From NCBI GenBank assembly GCA_944989445.1, contig CALYLW010000135.1:1048217-1112216 (forward strand): DNA of 64,000 nt, in the 5' to 3' direction. Both the position numbers and the translations under genes were made by a program. How positions within the stretch are numbered: the stretch's first letter is position 1; every line of letters begins with the position of its first letter. This document shows positions 1 to 11,992 of the stretch, piece by piece. Source of the DNA: Ampullaceana balthica. Its lineage: Eukaryota > Mollusca > Gastropoda > Lymnaeidae. The notes under the pieces are model-generated. The model had not been told where the DNA came from. It was given only the letters and a program-made list of their open reading frames with translations, and did no database searches.

Positions 1-44
1 ATAAATAAATACAGTAGTAAAATAGTTTTTAGAATCAAATTCAC

Positions 45-245
45 CTCTACTGTGGTCCAGTTTTATGACAACGTCTTCAGCACTTTCGTGGCGAACTGGA
101 GGGAAAAAACAGAGCAATTAATATTTGTACATAAAAAGGACAACTTTTTAATTTATGTGTCATAGATAATTTGTAATTGAGAAAACTTACCACGATATCG
201 CCCAGCTTTTAGGTTACGGACCGGGCGAGCCGATCCGGTCGCCAT
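45..245 (-). CDS. 5' end of an unrecognised gene (two exons, partial)
   Basis: I do not recognise this protein. The minus strand has an ATG at 245 in the context AAAATGGCG, which resembles a YY1-type initiation site, inside a locally CpG-rich stretch. Exon 1 (245-191) encodes MATGSARPVRNLKAGRYR and ends at a consensus GTAAGT donor. Exon 2 (95-45) follows a pyrimidine-rich CCCTCCAG acceptor, keeps the frame (VRHESAEDVVIKLDHSR) and ends at a possible GTGAAT donor. If that donor is not used the frame stays open to the window edge. Splice phase is consistent (1 then 1). The rest of the gene lies left of the window. Without a domain or homolog the call rests only on start context, splice signals and the open frame. 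Confidence 0.45.
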
Positions 246-835
246 TTTATTTCTGACTTATAAGATGTATGTCGTAAAAGAAAGTAAAGGTTAATCAGTA
301 GGGCTAAATAATTAATTAATTATTTTTAAAATTTGTAATGCAGGACTTCATACCTTTCAGAAATTTTCAATTCATCAGCATAGTTTATTACAAATATTTC
401 CAATTAAAATATATGAGATTGGTATTTAAATAAATATTTGTTTAATCATGGTTTGAGACCCTTTCAAGAGCTTTTGTATGAAAGAAAATATTTTACGACA
501 TTCAAATCTAGGTATAACACTGGGAGTCCCTTTGTTTACTTGGAAATGTCCAGTTATTGTGCCATTGTCATTTCAGCTCACGCCTTTCGATAAGTTGAAA
601 TTAATTAATTGCCTAGCCTGACAGCTTTTCGCTCCTATTATCAATCACATTTTAGAAAGGATGTGCAATAAAAAACAGTAAGGCAAGTGTAAAATTTTGA
701 AATTGTGTTTTTACAATTTGAACGTGGTAGTGGAACCTGGAATGCAAAAAAAAATGAACAATGTAAAATCATAAAATTTAAAATGTAAGGAAATGATAAT
801 GATAATGAATTCAATCAGTGGCAATGGGCATGGGT
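246..835. other. Upstream region without a recognised gene
   Basis: AT-rich DNA to the right of the putative first exon, presumably its 5' UTR and promoter. An ATTAATTAATT-rich patch follows GTAGGGCTAA near 300 and recalls the TAGGGCTG-type repeats at 35338 and 37234. No other coding signal was seen. Confidence 0.3.
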
Positions 836-1500
836 AGCCTGATCAAACCAGGAGTCATAATAATTGAGAAATTATCATGGAATCCCCATGTCAATGAAGT
901 TATTAAAAAATCAAACAAAACCTTAGGCTTTATAAAAAGAAACCTTTACAAATGTAATAAAGATATAAAACTCAAATGAAAATGCTATCTCACTTTGGTG
1001 AGACCTGTACTAGAATATGCATCTTCTGTATGGGACCCATCCACCAAAGAAAACAATGATAAACTAGAGAAAATCCAAAAAAGAGCTGCCAGATTCATTA
1101 CTGGAGAATATTCAAAACTGACTAGAATAACACCATTAGTTAAATCATTAAACCTTGAAACACTAGAGGATAGAAGAACCAAGAGTAAAGTAGTAATCAT
1201 ACATAAAGCAATTAACTCTAATTTAGAAATACAACACAAAGATAACTTAATACAACCCTCAGATAGACATAAGGATAAAACACCTTTCTTATTCCGTATG
1301 CAAGAACAAACTCATACAAATTTTCGTTCGTCCGGAATTCGGGCGTGGAATGGGTTGCCTGAAGAAACCAGGAAAGCCAACACTTAATCAACATTTAAAA
1401 CTCTAATAAGAATGCAGGACTAAACACAAACGATAGATAAGCGTAGGACGCAATAATCTTCTGTATAGGAGCGCCTGAAACAGATAAGATAAGATAAGAT
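836..1500 (+). mobile_element. 5'-truncated non-LTR retrotransposon, RT C-terminal part and 3' end (LINE family A)
   Basis: Translation from about 836 gives the end of a jockey/CR1-like reverse transcriptase: SWNPHVNEVIKKSNKTLGF, then, after an in-frame stop near 977, LVRPVLEYASSVWDPSTKEN and KLEKIQKRAARFITGEYS. These are the conserved thumb-region motifs of such LINEs. The ORF ends at 1387. About 100 bp of 3' UTR follow, ending in a GATAA microsatellite near 1482-1500, a typical LINE tail. The copy is dead: 5'-truncated with an internal stop. Its 3' UTR matches the tail of the SINE at 49820-50117. Confidence 0.75.
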
Positions 1501-1689
1501 AGGAAAACCAACGCCAACACTCTATTAATAATTAAGTCTATTACTCTATTGTAACTCTATCTATCAACTATCAACATTTTAATTTTAAACTCTAACTCTA
1601 TTAAAATACAAGGCTAGACTTAGACTTAGACATTTATGTTTAAGACATACGTAAGCCATGGGCCATGGCCATAGATTAGTGAATTAGTG

Positions 1690-1740
1690 TTGGCCGCAAT
1701 AACCTTCTGTGTAGAAGGCGCATCTGTAACAGATTAGTAA
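1690..1740 (+). mobile_element. Second, degenerate LINE-A 3' tail
   Basis: The stretch CGCAATAACCTTCTGTGTAG followed by a GCGCATCTGTAACAGAT-like end repeats, with changes, the 3' UTR end at 1448-1484. It is either a second insertion or a diverged tandem piece of the same LINE family. Confidence 0.5.
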
Positions 1741-2284
1741 AAGATGATGACAGTGTGGTGACTTCAGTGATGAGTGTGTGAACTGTGTGTGAATCTACTG
1801 AAGTGTACTGTTTATAATAAAGTATAGTCATAGTGGGCCAACTCATATTATTGCAAATAAATAGTTTATCATAATTATAAGTTAAAGTCATAATGAGGCC
1901 TAGGCCTAAGTACCTAAGACTAAGTCTAAGTATATAGCTACTTTGACAGGATTTTTAGATGTTGTCAGATTGCGCCACAAAACACATTCAAGTAAGTAAT
2001 AATATTAGCCCAAGAGGGTATTCATGGAGTAATGAGTAGACCTATGCCTATAGACTATTGAGTCCTGAACTATTAATATTAAATTATTATTAAAATTATG
2101 TATATTGGTCCTTTGGACCCAGGTGCAATTAACAAGTCTTGTTCCGAACCCATGCGACACCTTTGACCTGATTTCATTTCTGTGTCATGTCAAGCCAGGT
2201 CAATGGTTGCCCTAATTTCAGTCAGCATCTGGCCCTAACCTTAATTACAACATCACATACCTTGATGTATAATATCAGTCTACT

Positions 2285-2690
2285 CACCCACTCGTCAGCT
2301 ACGTTCTTCTGCAGACACACGCATTCTCTCTGTTCCTAAGACACGCACTAAAACATTTGGCGAAACGTCTTTCTCTTTTTGTGCAGCCAAATAATGGAAT
2401 TCTCTACCATTACACTTCCGTAGTATTCCAACTACCAAGTCCTTCAACACTGCACTTTAGACACATCTTTTCAAAATTGATTTCCAAAATTAATGAAACA
2501 ACATTTTTTTATTGATTAACGTAGCTTATGTGTAACGTATTGTCATTTATGTGGTTGTTATGATATGAATGTTTATTTAATACATATATGTATGTTACTA
2601 TCTTCATGTAAAGCGCTGTGAGCCCAGTTCCTTACTGGGATACAGCGCTATATAAATTATCAATTTATTATCATTATTAACTCAGACCTT
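2285..2690 (+). mobile_element. LINE 3' end, L2/CR1-like (family B)
   Basis: One frame reads LRSSADTRILSVPKTRTKTF then WNSLPLHFRS and THLFKIDF, interrupted by stops. This is the C-terminal signature of L2/CR1-like reverse transcriptases. The 3' UTR that follows has a GTAAAGCGCTGTGAG ... GCGCTATATAAAT pair and an ATTATCATTATTA tail, as in L2-type LINEs. Decayed and 5'-truncated. Confidence 0.65.
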
Positions 2691-2859
2691 ATTTACCTTA
2701 TATACTCGTTCGCAAGCCGACCTTTTTTGGACAAAATCTATGGAAAAAGTGGGGGGGGGTCGGCTTAGCTTATGAGCGGGTCATATGTGATTTCTGCATG
2801 GATATTGAATATCGGTGTTGTTATTGTAGATTATCAATGTCCTTTTCTACATTCTACAA

Positions 2860-3961
2860 CAGGGGTGGGCAAACTACGGCCCGCAGGCCGCATGCGGCCC
2901 GCCAGAGTATATTATGCGGCCCGTAGGCATGTACATTTTGCGATCTTATGTTGTATTTAATTTTCTTTGTTTAGAATTTTCGCTATATTTTTTAAATTTT
3001 ATTCAGATTGATTGATTCGAATCTAGCGATATTCAATCGGTTTTATTACTCCAGAATCGATTAGTGATCATTAGTCATTAATTGTTAACATTCTTATTTG
3101 AATCTGTTTTCAGCTAAACCGGAAGTGGCTTTTGTTTACGAATTACATATTGGCGGGTTTGTAGCCATGAGTGCTGCAAAAAAAAATTTGAAGACGAATG
3201 TCCTATTTTTAATGACGAATGGCCATCTAAATATTGCTTCACGTGCGTTGGAAGCAAAGCAGTCTGCTTGCTGTGCCATGAGTATGTGAGCCTCTTTAAG
3301 GAGTACAACTTAAAAATACACCACCAAATAAAACATTTAAATTTCGGGCAGAAATTAACGAAAGAAGAGAGAAAATGGAATTGCCATGAGTTCGTTAATA
3401 ATTTAAAGAAGCAGCAAACTTTTTCTCACCAAACTGTCTTTAATACAAGATCCTGCAAACGAAGCCAGTTTGGTGCTGTACCATAACATCGTAAAACGGA
3501 ACTAGTCTTTTCTGACAGCGAGTTCATCAATTTGAATGCAGTCGTGCGAATTACAACCAGTAAACTGGTTCCACAGTTCAAGAACATTATCTAAAATTGT
3601 GAACAGTTACATACTTCTCATTAATTATAATTGTACTCTATGGTCAGCTCATATGTAAATTACGTTCCTACTTCTTCATAGTTATTATGAGAGGTAACAA
3701 TAAACTTTTGTTGAACTAATTATGAATAGTAAAATCGTAATACCAAATTATAAACTTTTTCAGTTCATATTTTAAAATGTAATGCACGCTTGTAATAAAG
3801 TGTGAATTTGAAATAAAATGATAAGTACGTGGTTATAATCATTGATTCATATTTTTATACGTTGTAAATTTTAATTGAAGTAGACACAATATACATGCGG
3901 CCCTCCTATAGCAATAAAGTTTTCAGTGCGGCCCTCCATAGAAAAAGATTGCCCACCCCTG
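2860..3961 (+). mobile_element. hAT-type DNA transposon, internally deleted
   Basis: Terminal inverted repeats are CAGGGGTGGGCAAACTACGG on the left and the reverse complement of GCCCACCCCTG on the right. Both are flanked by an identical 8-bp target duplication TTCTACAA (2852-2859 and 3962-3969), diagnostic of hAT insertion. CpG-rich GCGGCCC motifs lie just inside both ends. Only the start of a transposase remains (3168-3483), so the copy is non-autonomous. Confidence 0.85.
3168..3483 (+). pseudogene. hAT transposase N-terminal remnant (BED-like zinc finger)
   Basis: A start (MSAAKK) is followed by a run of nine A bases, after which the frame shifts. The shifted frame reads FNDEWPSKYCFTCVGSKAV, CLLCHEYVSLFKEYNLKIHH and QIKHLNF. 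The Cys-x2-Cys ... His ... His arrangement and the FNxEW..KY start are typical of transposases related to GTF2IRD2/ZBED-type domesticated genes. The DDE catalytic region is absent. The A-run is a likely slippage frameshift. Confidence 0.7.
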
Positions 3962-4659
3962 TTCTACAAGATTCGACTGCTCTATCAGAAGCTATAGTAT
4001 ATTATTAAAAATCAGCACTTACCTTATTTAATCATTTTATTTATTTTTGTGTACGTTTTAATAAATTGTTTTACAAATTTTGGTTTCAACCACGGATTTT
4101 AATATACGGGCTTTCGTCACTGTTTACCGAATATTTTTATTTTTTTTAAATACCGGTAACTCTTGATTTACAAAGAGCAGAAAGACAAAGGTAGGCAGTA
4201 CAAAGTAATTAATCATAATGACCGATTTAGCTTGTAGTTTAAAAAAAATATGTACAATTTTTTTTAAGCTGGCCTATTATTTTTGGGGGGTCGGCTTGCG
4301 ATCGGGTTGTACACTTTTAATACTTTTCCCTTCCAAAAGTTGGGGGTTCGGCTTATGAACGAACGGGCTATAGAACGAGTATATACGGTATGTCATTATG
4401 CCCTTGAAGACATCTGTATGTAGCCGATTGGTGGCTTCGAAATACAAATGGTTAAACCCAATGTAGTTGATGCAAGTCTCGAGGACTATTATGATTTAAT
4501 CTGGACAGAGGAACATTTTTATACAGTTACAAAACCTTCCAAAATACATTTGCTGAGTTAACTGTGTTGGGTCAGGACAGTCGGCATCACAGGGTCATGC
4601 AGGGCATCACCCCATAACATAATATAGTGACCCAGGGGCACACTGCGACATTTATTAAC

Positions 4660-4760
4660 CATCCAACATAATAATAATAAATTGAAAAATTATATAGCGG
4701 TGTACCCCAGTAACAAACTGGGCTCACAGGGCTCGGCTCACAGGGCTTTACATAAAAATT
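4660..4760 (-). mobile_element. LINE family B 3' tail
   Basis: The reverse complement has GTAAAGCCCTGTGAGC ... GAGCCCAG ... ACTGGGGTACACCGCTATATAA and an ATTATTATTATG tail, matching the 3' UTR at 2600-2690. Only the last ~100 bp of the LINE are present; a short GGGCTC(A/G)CAGG duplication lies inside. Confidence 0.55.
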
Positions 4761-7130
4761 AAAACACATATAATTATCAATGCATTCAATCTGAAACATT
4801 CATATCCTAACTACAACATATGACAGTATGGTACAAATAGTAACCCACATATGATTATGGATGTCCTATCTCACCGCTCCATTTGATTGGTGGCTTCAAT
4901 TGTTTCCTCATTTGGTTTTAAAATTTCTTTTGTTTCTAAGGTCCCCTAAATATACATACAGTAATAATGTGGGATTTTCAGTATTAACAAAAAAAAGTAA
5001 ACGTATCCTATTTTAATATTTTGTATAGTTTTTCCACACAGAACATTATTTTAGTGTTCGTTATGACTGATTTTGTTTCAATAAATAAGAAATGTAACCT
5101 ATTCTCTGCACGTACGACAGGAATATTCTCAATTTACAAAAATTGAATGCATAAATTGTGCAGCAAAATAGGAAAATTCATTGTTTAGTTTTTAATTCAT
5201 TCATAAAGATCATATTAGTTCATTCAGTTCACTAAAATATAATGTTTAGTTTTATAATTAAATAGTGTTTACTGTATATACATGTGTCTCATAGTCAAGG
5301 CTAGATTTTTGACCAACAATTATGAAATATTCTATGACCAATAGATAAGTCGAGGGTAAAACTTTGGTTCTAAAACTCTATGATTTTTATTATTTTGTGA
5401 GATTAACCCAGGTAGAGATCCTTACTTCTGTACATCATCAGTGTATGGATAAATTGACTTGTCATTTAAAATTAATTTTACGACTAACATTTCTTGACTT
5501 ATGCACAAGTATATACAGCAATTTATTTCGTATACATTTTGCTGAAAAAAAAATAATGAAAACTTGTAATGATGGCTCAGTTTTTTTGTTAGTCCGAAAA
5601 ACATTAGAACCAGGCTTTGTATCCTCGGTCAAAGGAAGGCGCGGGGGGGGAGGGGGGCTGTTCTGAAGATTGATGGAAAAATCACATCTTGGCCCCTTGC
5701 TAAGGTTAGCATGAGTGGTAGTTATATGCTGTTTGTTTTTTTAGCACTATTGAGATGTCTGTAATATTAAGATTACAATTTGAATCATTATTAAAAGCTA
5801 AAACATGAAAAAAAAATAGCCAAAGATAGTCTATAGAAAAAAAGTTTCGAGGTTTAAAGAATTATTAACAGTGTGATTTTTTAAAACATGTGTGGTTCAA
5901 ATGAGCTTGTTTTCAATTTAAAATTTGTGTTACAGTGTCAACTATTTTTAGAATAGGTCTCATCATAACTTAAGAACAAGGCAACATTTACTAGTGCAAC
6001 TCTATTTTTGTGATGAAATATTTGTATTACATTTATTTCTTATAATTTATTTATCTTTCAAAATGTTATAAATAATTGACACATGAGACTGTTTGGATAT
6101 TATTTATGTAAAGAGGTCATGACCTAAACATGTCTACAGCTTTGCACACAAAGCTTGCTGATCGTATCAGATAAGACAGCATACTTTCAACACTGCTGCT
6201 GCACACTGTGTGTATGGGCTTCTTGAACACTGCTGCTGCACACTGTGTGTATGGGCTTCTTGAAGTCACAAAATAATGGTGGGTGGGGGAGACATTTTTA
6301 GATGCATTTTTTAACAAGAACATTTTACTTCCTGAATGATCATGGCGATAAGCCTATTGAAAGAAACCCTTCCTCTCTTACCTGCCAGGTAAGGTGGACT
6401 AGTCTGGTACTGAATTTCACTTCCTGTTAAAGGTAACAACTAGATAGTATAACCTAAGTGCCTCAGAAGATTTTTTAGTCATATCAATTTTAAGGCAGGC
6501 TAAAAAAATTTGTCAAAGGATTTTGACGCTATACTATTAGATTAATACTCAGGTACCTACTATATTTCTGTGGATTTTGTCCAGCTTCATTGAACATCAT
6601 GTAGTCAGTGGTAATTGCTTTAGTTCTATATGATATTTATTTTTACTGATTTTTTTAATTTGAAGAAATAGTTAATGTACCTACCCTTATGTTTGTTTTT
6701 AAACATTCATTCATTAAGATTTACTTGCATTTTTTTACTTTTAGAAACACATGGCAAAAACGTTAGTTCTTAAGAAAATTATTAATACTTTATACTGTAA
6801 AGAACCTTGCCATGTTGTCTTACTAGTATCACTAGCTCAACCTCATCATCAACAACGTCATCTATAAATCAAATAATTATTCTCTATTTTTATCCTTAAT
6901 TCTGGCTGCTACACTCCATCTATAACATTCTTTCCACTTTTGCACTCCTGTCTCAGTCTCATTCTTCCCAGTCCCAAAATGGTCCCCCCTTATAACGCTC
7001 CCCGAAATTGTTGTTGCATTCCTACATTGGCCATCGGATGTTAGACATAAAATGTTAAGCTGACGTAAAATCTTTCATCTATAAGACTTACACGGAGTCG
7101 GGCCTGTAATTTTGGTCTATCGATCAGCCT
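4761..7130. other. Intergenic stretch without recognised genes
   Basis: AT-rich sequence with only short chance frames. The one structure seen is a two-copy direct repeat of about 46 bp at 6189-6263 (CACTGCTGCTGCACACTGTG core). Confidence 0.4.
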
Positions 7131-7144
7131 AAAAAAGACCAACA

Positions 7145-7913
7145 TTAAGAGACAAGGCACACACTGCCTCCCAGAAATCTCCATTGAGGAAACACTTGGA
7201 TGTTGTCGAGGATTTCACCTACCTTGGCACCTACATCACAAGCACACTCCCCCCCCCCTGGAAAAGAAAATAGAAACCAGAGTCAGTAAGGCCGCATCGT
7301 AAATGGCAAGGCTAAATCAAAGAGTGTGGAACAATGCGCAGCACACTGATAGGACAAAAATCACTGTGTACCAGGCCTGCGTGCTCAGCACACTCCTTTA
7401 TGGCAGGGAGTGCTGGACAACCTACACTAAGCAAATAAATCAGCTTAGTAATTTGCACTTGGGATTCTTGCGTAGAATCCTACACATCAAGTGGCAGGAT
7501 AAAATCACAAATGTGGATGTACTCAGGATAAGCCATATGTTGAGTATGCACTCAATCCTGAGTGAGAGGCACCTGCGGTGGTTGGGCCATGTCCATAGAA
7601 TAGGCTCGGAGCGCATTCCAAGAACCCTGCTTTATGGTGAGCTGGCAACTGGTGTGAGGAATACAGGTCGCTCCTGCCTGCAAGAAAGACATGTTACTGG
7701 CGCGCATCAAACATAAAATGTGGGAGGCCATTTCTGAGGAGCACACCCTTTGACGGTCAAAGGTGCGTGAAGGCACTCAAGCTGCAGAAGCCACCCTCAC
7801 AGTTGGGAGTGAAGAGAGAAGAGCCAGGAGAAAGGTGGGGGGGGGGAAGAGGAGCAGGAGTCAATGCCATCATCCTTTGAGGACGGATGGATGCCATACC
7901 ATACCATACCAGA
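7145..7913 (+). mobile_element. 5'-truncated RTE/BovB-like LINE (family C), copy 1
   Basis: Frames over 7150-7716 encode the end of a non-LTR polyprotein: MARLNQRVWNNAQHTDRTKI, VYQACVLSTLLYGRECWTTY, HLRWLGHVHRIGSERIPRTL and LLYGELATGV. This C-terminal region is found in RTE/BovB-like elements and CFDP2-type derivatives. The sequence ends in a GCATACC-like microsatellite (CCATACCATACC, about 7893-7913). Stops and frameshifts make it a pseudogene. A second copy lies at 55976-56766 on the other strand. Confidence 0.75.
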
Positions 7914-8353
7914 CTGGTAACATTCCTGGCCCCTTTCTTCCCTACACACAAACGCCATGACTTGGGTGAGCTGTCTTAGGAATGTGCGCTGCACATTATC
8001 CAACATTTATTTTTAATACAGTTGCATATTTATACAAAAAGTTCTTTAAGTATAATATACAAAATACACAAACAAATTGTGTAGTGAAAACAATAAATTT
8101 GAGCTTTATTATTAAACTAATATGTCAGTCCTATTCTATATTCTCTAAGTATGTTAACCTTTTATGATATTTCTTTCATCATCGATTGAATGCCAGATGG
8201 TTTATTTCCACACCACTAATTAAATGTCAAATATATAAGTAAGATGGGACTGCCAGCGGGCTGGGAAGAAAAATCAGGCATGGCTACTAAAATGGAACCC
8301 AGTTATGCATGTTTATTGATGGAACATTTCAAACACAAGGTTAAACATAAGTA

Positions 8354-9583
8354 TACTGGACATCTCCCTTACTCTGATACTGGACATCTCCTTTACTCTG
8401 ATACTGGACATTTCCCTTATTCTGATACTGGACATTTCCTTTACACTGATACTGGACATCTCTCTTACTCTGATACTGGACATCTCCCTTACTCTGATAC
8501 TGGACACGTCCCTTACTCTGATACTGGACATCTCCCTTACTCTGATACTGGAGATCTCCTTTACACTGATACTGGACATCTCCCTTACTCTGATACTGGA
8601 CATCTCCCTTACTCTCATACTGGACATCTCCCTTACTCTCATACTGGACATCTCCCTTACTCTGATACTGGACATCTCCCTTACTCTGATACTGGACATC
8701 TCCTTTACACTGATACTGGACATCTCCCTTACTCTGATACTGGACATCTCCCTTACTCTCATACTGGACATCTCCCTTACTCTCATACTGGACATCTCCC
8801 TCATTCTCATACTGGACATCTCCCTTACACTGATACTGGACATCTCCCTTACTCTGATACTGGACATCTCCCTTACTCTGATACTTTACATCTCCCTTAC
8901 TCTGATATTGGACATCTCCCTTACTCTCATACTGGACATCTCCCTTACTCTGATACTGGACATCTCCCTCACTCTCATACTGGACATCTCCCTCACTCTC
9001 ATACTGGACATCTCCCTCACTCTGATTCTAGACATCTCCCTTACTCTGATACTGGACATCTCCCTTACTCTGATACTGACAACCTCCCTTACTCTGATAC
9101 TGACAACCTCCCTTACTCTGATACTGACAACCTCCCTTACTCTGATACTGGACATCTCCCTTACTCTGATACGGACAACCTCCCTTACTCTGATACGGAC
9201 AACCTCCCTTACTCTGATACTGGCCATCTCCCTTACTCTGATACTGGCCATCTCCCTTACTCTGATACGGACAACCTCCCTTACTCTGATACGGACAACC
9301 TCCCTTACTCTGATACTGGCCATCTCCCTTACTCTGATACTGGCCATCTCCCTTACTCTGATACTGGCCATCTCCCTTACTCTGATACTGGCCATCTCCC
9401 TTACTCTGATACTGGCCATCTTCCTTACTCTGATACTGGACATCTCCATTACTCTGATACTGACAACCTCCCTTACTCTGATACTGGACAACCTCCTTTA
9501 CTCTGATACTGGACAACCTCCCTTACTCTGATACTGGACATCTCCCTTACTCTGATACTGGACATCTCCCTTACTCTGATACT
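8354..9583. repeat. 24-bp minisatellite, about 51 copies
   Basis: Units related to TACTGGACATCTCCCTTACT plus CTGA run for 1.2 kb. Because 24 is a multiple of three, all frames free of stops stay open, giving long false ORFs on both strands. Unit variants cluster: CACT, CTCAT, GACAACC and GGCCATC versions lie in blocks, a sign of local amplification. Confidence 0.95.
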
Positions 9584-9837
9584 CACAGTATTTTCTCGAC
9601 CCCACCCCTCACAGTGTTCTGAATAGAATAAAATCTGAAAACCTACCAGTACGCAGGCCATTTATTATTCCCCCCTTACATGAAACCATGCAAGACGTGT
9701 GCCCCTTGTTACTCCAAAAGGACTGGAATTTTTTGGACACGTCTTGCAAAATACATAGTCAAGACAGGGACAGGGAGGTGTCTAACACATTGAATGGCAG
9801 AGCACTTGAGATCAATTACACAAGATAAACTATGTCC

Positions 9838-10076
9838 TATCTCCAGAAACTTCAACGGACGTGACCATGTGGGTGTAAATGACCATATCTCCAGAAACTT
9901 CAACGGACGTGACCATGTGGGTGTAAATGACCATTCTATTACACAAGATAAACTATGTCCTATTTCCAGACACTTCAAATGTTGTTACCATATGGGTTTG
10001 AATGACCATTCTATTACACCTATTCTCTCCTGCACTAGCACGCAATCATATGGGTGTGAATGACCATTCTATTACA
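9838..10076. repeat. Direct repeats of 50-120 bp
   Basis: The segment ATCTCCAGAAACTTCAACGG through GGGTGTAAATGACCAT occurs twice in tandem, with a third, more diverged copy (TTTCCAGACACTTCAAATG). ATTACACAAGATAAACTATG also recurs. Confidence 0.8.
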
Positions 10077-10139
10077 GCTGTATATTTACACGCCATATAT
10101 TTTCAATCTTGAGGGTAAACTTAATTAGGATTATGGGAC

Positions 10140-10240
10140 TCTTACACCACATGGGATCAATGTGTTGTTCTCACTGATATGTTAACTTCTTACACCACAT
10201 GGGATCAATGTGTTGTTCTCACTGATATGTTAACTTCTCT
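10140..10240. repeat. Two-copy 51-bp direct repeat
   Basis: CTTACACCACATGGGATCAA ... CACTGATATGTTAACTTCT occurs twice head to tail, with no sequence differences seen. Confidence 0.85.
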
Positions 10241-10424
10241 CCCCACCAATTCTTCCTTCATTCTCTTATACTCCATTCCTTTTCTTTCCCTGATTGATAT
10301 CTTCATAGACTAAACACTGCAGCTAATTGTAGTTTGGTTTGAGTACAAGTACTTCTATTAAATTAGTCTTTGTTTTTGTTTGAGTACACGTACTTCTATT
10401 AGTCTTTGTTTTTTGTTTGCACCC

Positions 10425-10465
10425 TGATGAAGTCTTGTTGCCGACATGTTTGCTGTTTTGTGATG
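10425..10465 (+). other. CTGATGA-type motif, possible Penelope-like remnant
   Basis: CTGATGAAGTCTTGTTGCCG followed by ACATGTTTGCTGT resembles the hammerhead-ribozyme-like motif found at the ends of Penelope-like retroelements (CTGATGA, short stem, CGAAAC-like box). The GAAAC box is mutated. A similar motif is at 48108-48142. Confidence 0.25.
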
Positions 10466-10610
10466 TCTTGTCAACGTCTCACACAAACTGAAGTGTGGTA
10501 GTCTTCAAATGGTTGCACTGTAGAATAAGTGAATGGCCTCCTTTTCTACTCTGAAATTAATTTTCTTTTAAAGAAAGAAAAGTTGTTTTTTTTCCTTTTT
10601 TTAAACAGGA

Positions 10611-10830
10611 TTTGGTTTTGTTCTTGACGTGCTGATTTCTTCCTAATGGAGCAACTTGGTTTTGTTCTTGACGTGCTGATTTCTTCCTAATGGAGCAATT
10701 TGGTTTTGTTCTTGACGTGCTGATTTCTTCCTAATGGAGCAATTTGGTTTTGTTCTTGACGTGCTTATTTCTTCCTAATGGAGCAATTTGGTTTTGTTCT
10801 TGACGTGCTTATTTCTTCCTAATGGAGCAG
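10611..10830. repeat. 44-bp minisatellite, 5 copies
   Basis: Units begin TTTGGTTTTGTTCTTGACGT and end CCTAATGGAGCAA; period 44 bp with one or two changes per copy. Confidence 0.9.
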
Positions 10831-11128
10831 CTTTGGTATTTGAATGTGACCACTCACTCTACCCTGTGTTGTTATTTTAATTGTGAGACCTTGTGGTTGA
10901 AAGCCTGTAACCAACTTACAGTGGATGCTTTCATCTTCTGATACTGATAGTGGTATCAACAAATTATTATAATTATTTACAATGTGGTGATCTGTCTCTT
11001 GATATCATTGCTATGTATTGTACCACAATTTTGTGGCACTCTGGTACTTACTTCCCTTGTTAATGATATTCAGTAATTTGTTGAACAGCTCAATATCCAC
11101 GCATGAATATTTAATGAAAAAAACTTCT

Positions 11129-11325
11129 GGACCTCAAAGTGTGGTGACTGAGTATTAAATTAAATGCTGATTAGAAAACTTGTGGACCTCAAAGTGTGGT
11201 GACTGAGTATTAAATTAAATGCTGATTAGAAAACTCCTGGACCTCAAAGTGTGGTGACTGAGTTCTGGACCTCAAAGTGTGGTGACTGAGTATTAAATTA
11301 AATGCTGATTAGAAAACTCCTGGAA
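11129..11325. repeat. About 57-bp tandem repeat, 3.5 copies
   Basis: Units contain GGACCTCAAAGTGTGGTGAC then GAGTATTAAATTAAATGCTG; one unit is truncated to its first half. Confidence 0.85.
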
Positions 11326-11569
11326 TAAGTGTTAAAAACAAAGTAGGAATAAGTTGTTTTTTTTAAATGTCTTTACAATAGAGTTACGTGTCTCAGGCTG
11401 TTCTTGCAAATGACATTATTTTTTTATTTGGAGTTGATATTTGTTTTGCGTACGTTTTATGGTTTGTGTTTTATATTCATGCTATGGGATATATCCTCTG
11501 AGTGGTTTGTTTAGGAGTATCTTTTGTATTTTTTAGGAATAATTTCATCCATTTAAAACAATATTTTGG

Positions 11570-11803
11570 ACATGACTGAATATAGCTACAGTATTAGATT
11601 AAACTGTCATGAATATAGCTACAGTATTAGATTAAACTGTCATGAATATAGCTACAGTATTAGATTAAACTGTCATGAATATAGTTACAGTATTAGATTA
11701 AACTGTCATGAATATAGTTACAGTATTAGATTAAACTGTCATGAATATAGTTACAGTATTAGATTAAACTGTCATGAATATAGTTACAGTATTAGATTAA
11801 ACT
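11570..11803. repeat. 33-bp minisatellite, 7 copies
   Basis: Units read TGAATATAGCTACAGTATTA then GATTAAACTGTCA. Three copies have GCTAC and four have GTTAC, arranged in two blocks. Confidence 0.95.
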
Positions 11804-11992
11804 GTCCAAGGAAGTCTTTTGTAAATCTGTGCTGTAAGAGCAATTGTTGACTTCTCTAGCCTCCCCTTAACCACATTTCAGTAGTTTTCTTTTGTTTATT
11901 TTTAGTTGTTAAAATTGGTTTCTAATACAGCATGATGTACAAAACCTCCGACTCCTTTTGAATACAAACTGTTAGATGTTTAGGTCTTTTTT

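Larger units (their letters stand above)
2698..4392. mobile_element. TIR element with GTATATACTCG ends, interrupted by a hAT element
   Basis: The left end (ATATACTCGTTCGCAAGCC then GACC) and the right end near 4392 (reverse complement TACCGTATATACTCGTTC) are inverted copies; both carry an AAGCCGACC-type sub-terminal motif and poly-G/C runs. The small element at 19738-19832 has the same ends. The interior is non-coding, and a 1.1-kb hAT element has inserted at 2860-3961. Superfamily unknown. Confidence 0.5.

Noticed and set aside
5364..5666. 100-codon plus-strand frame
   Set aside because: AT-rich chance frame ending in a poly-G run; no homology recognised and no splice context.
8244..9531. 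Long frames on both strands, up to 420 codons
   Set aside because: All come from the 24-bp array, whose period is divisible by three; no codon bias, domain or splice context.
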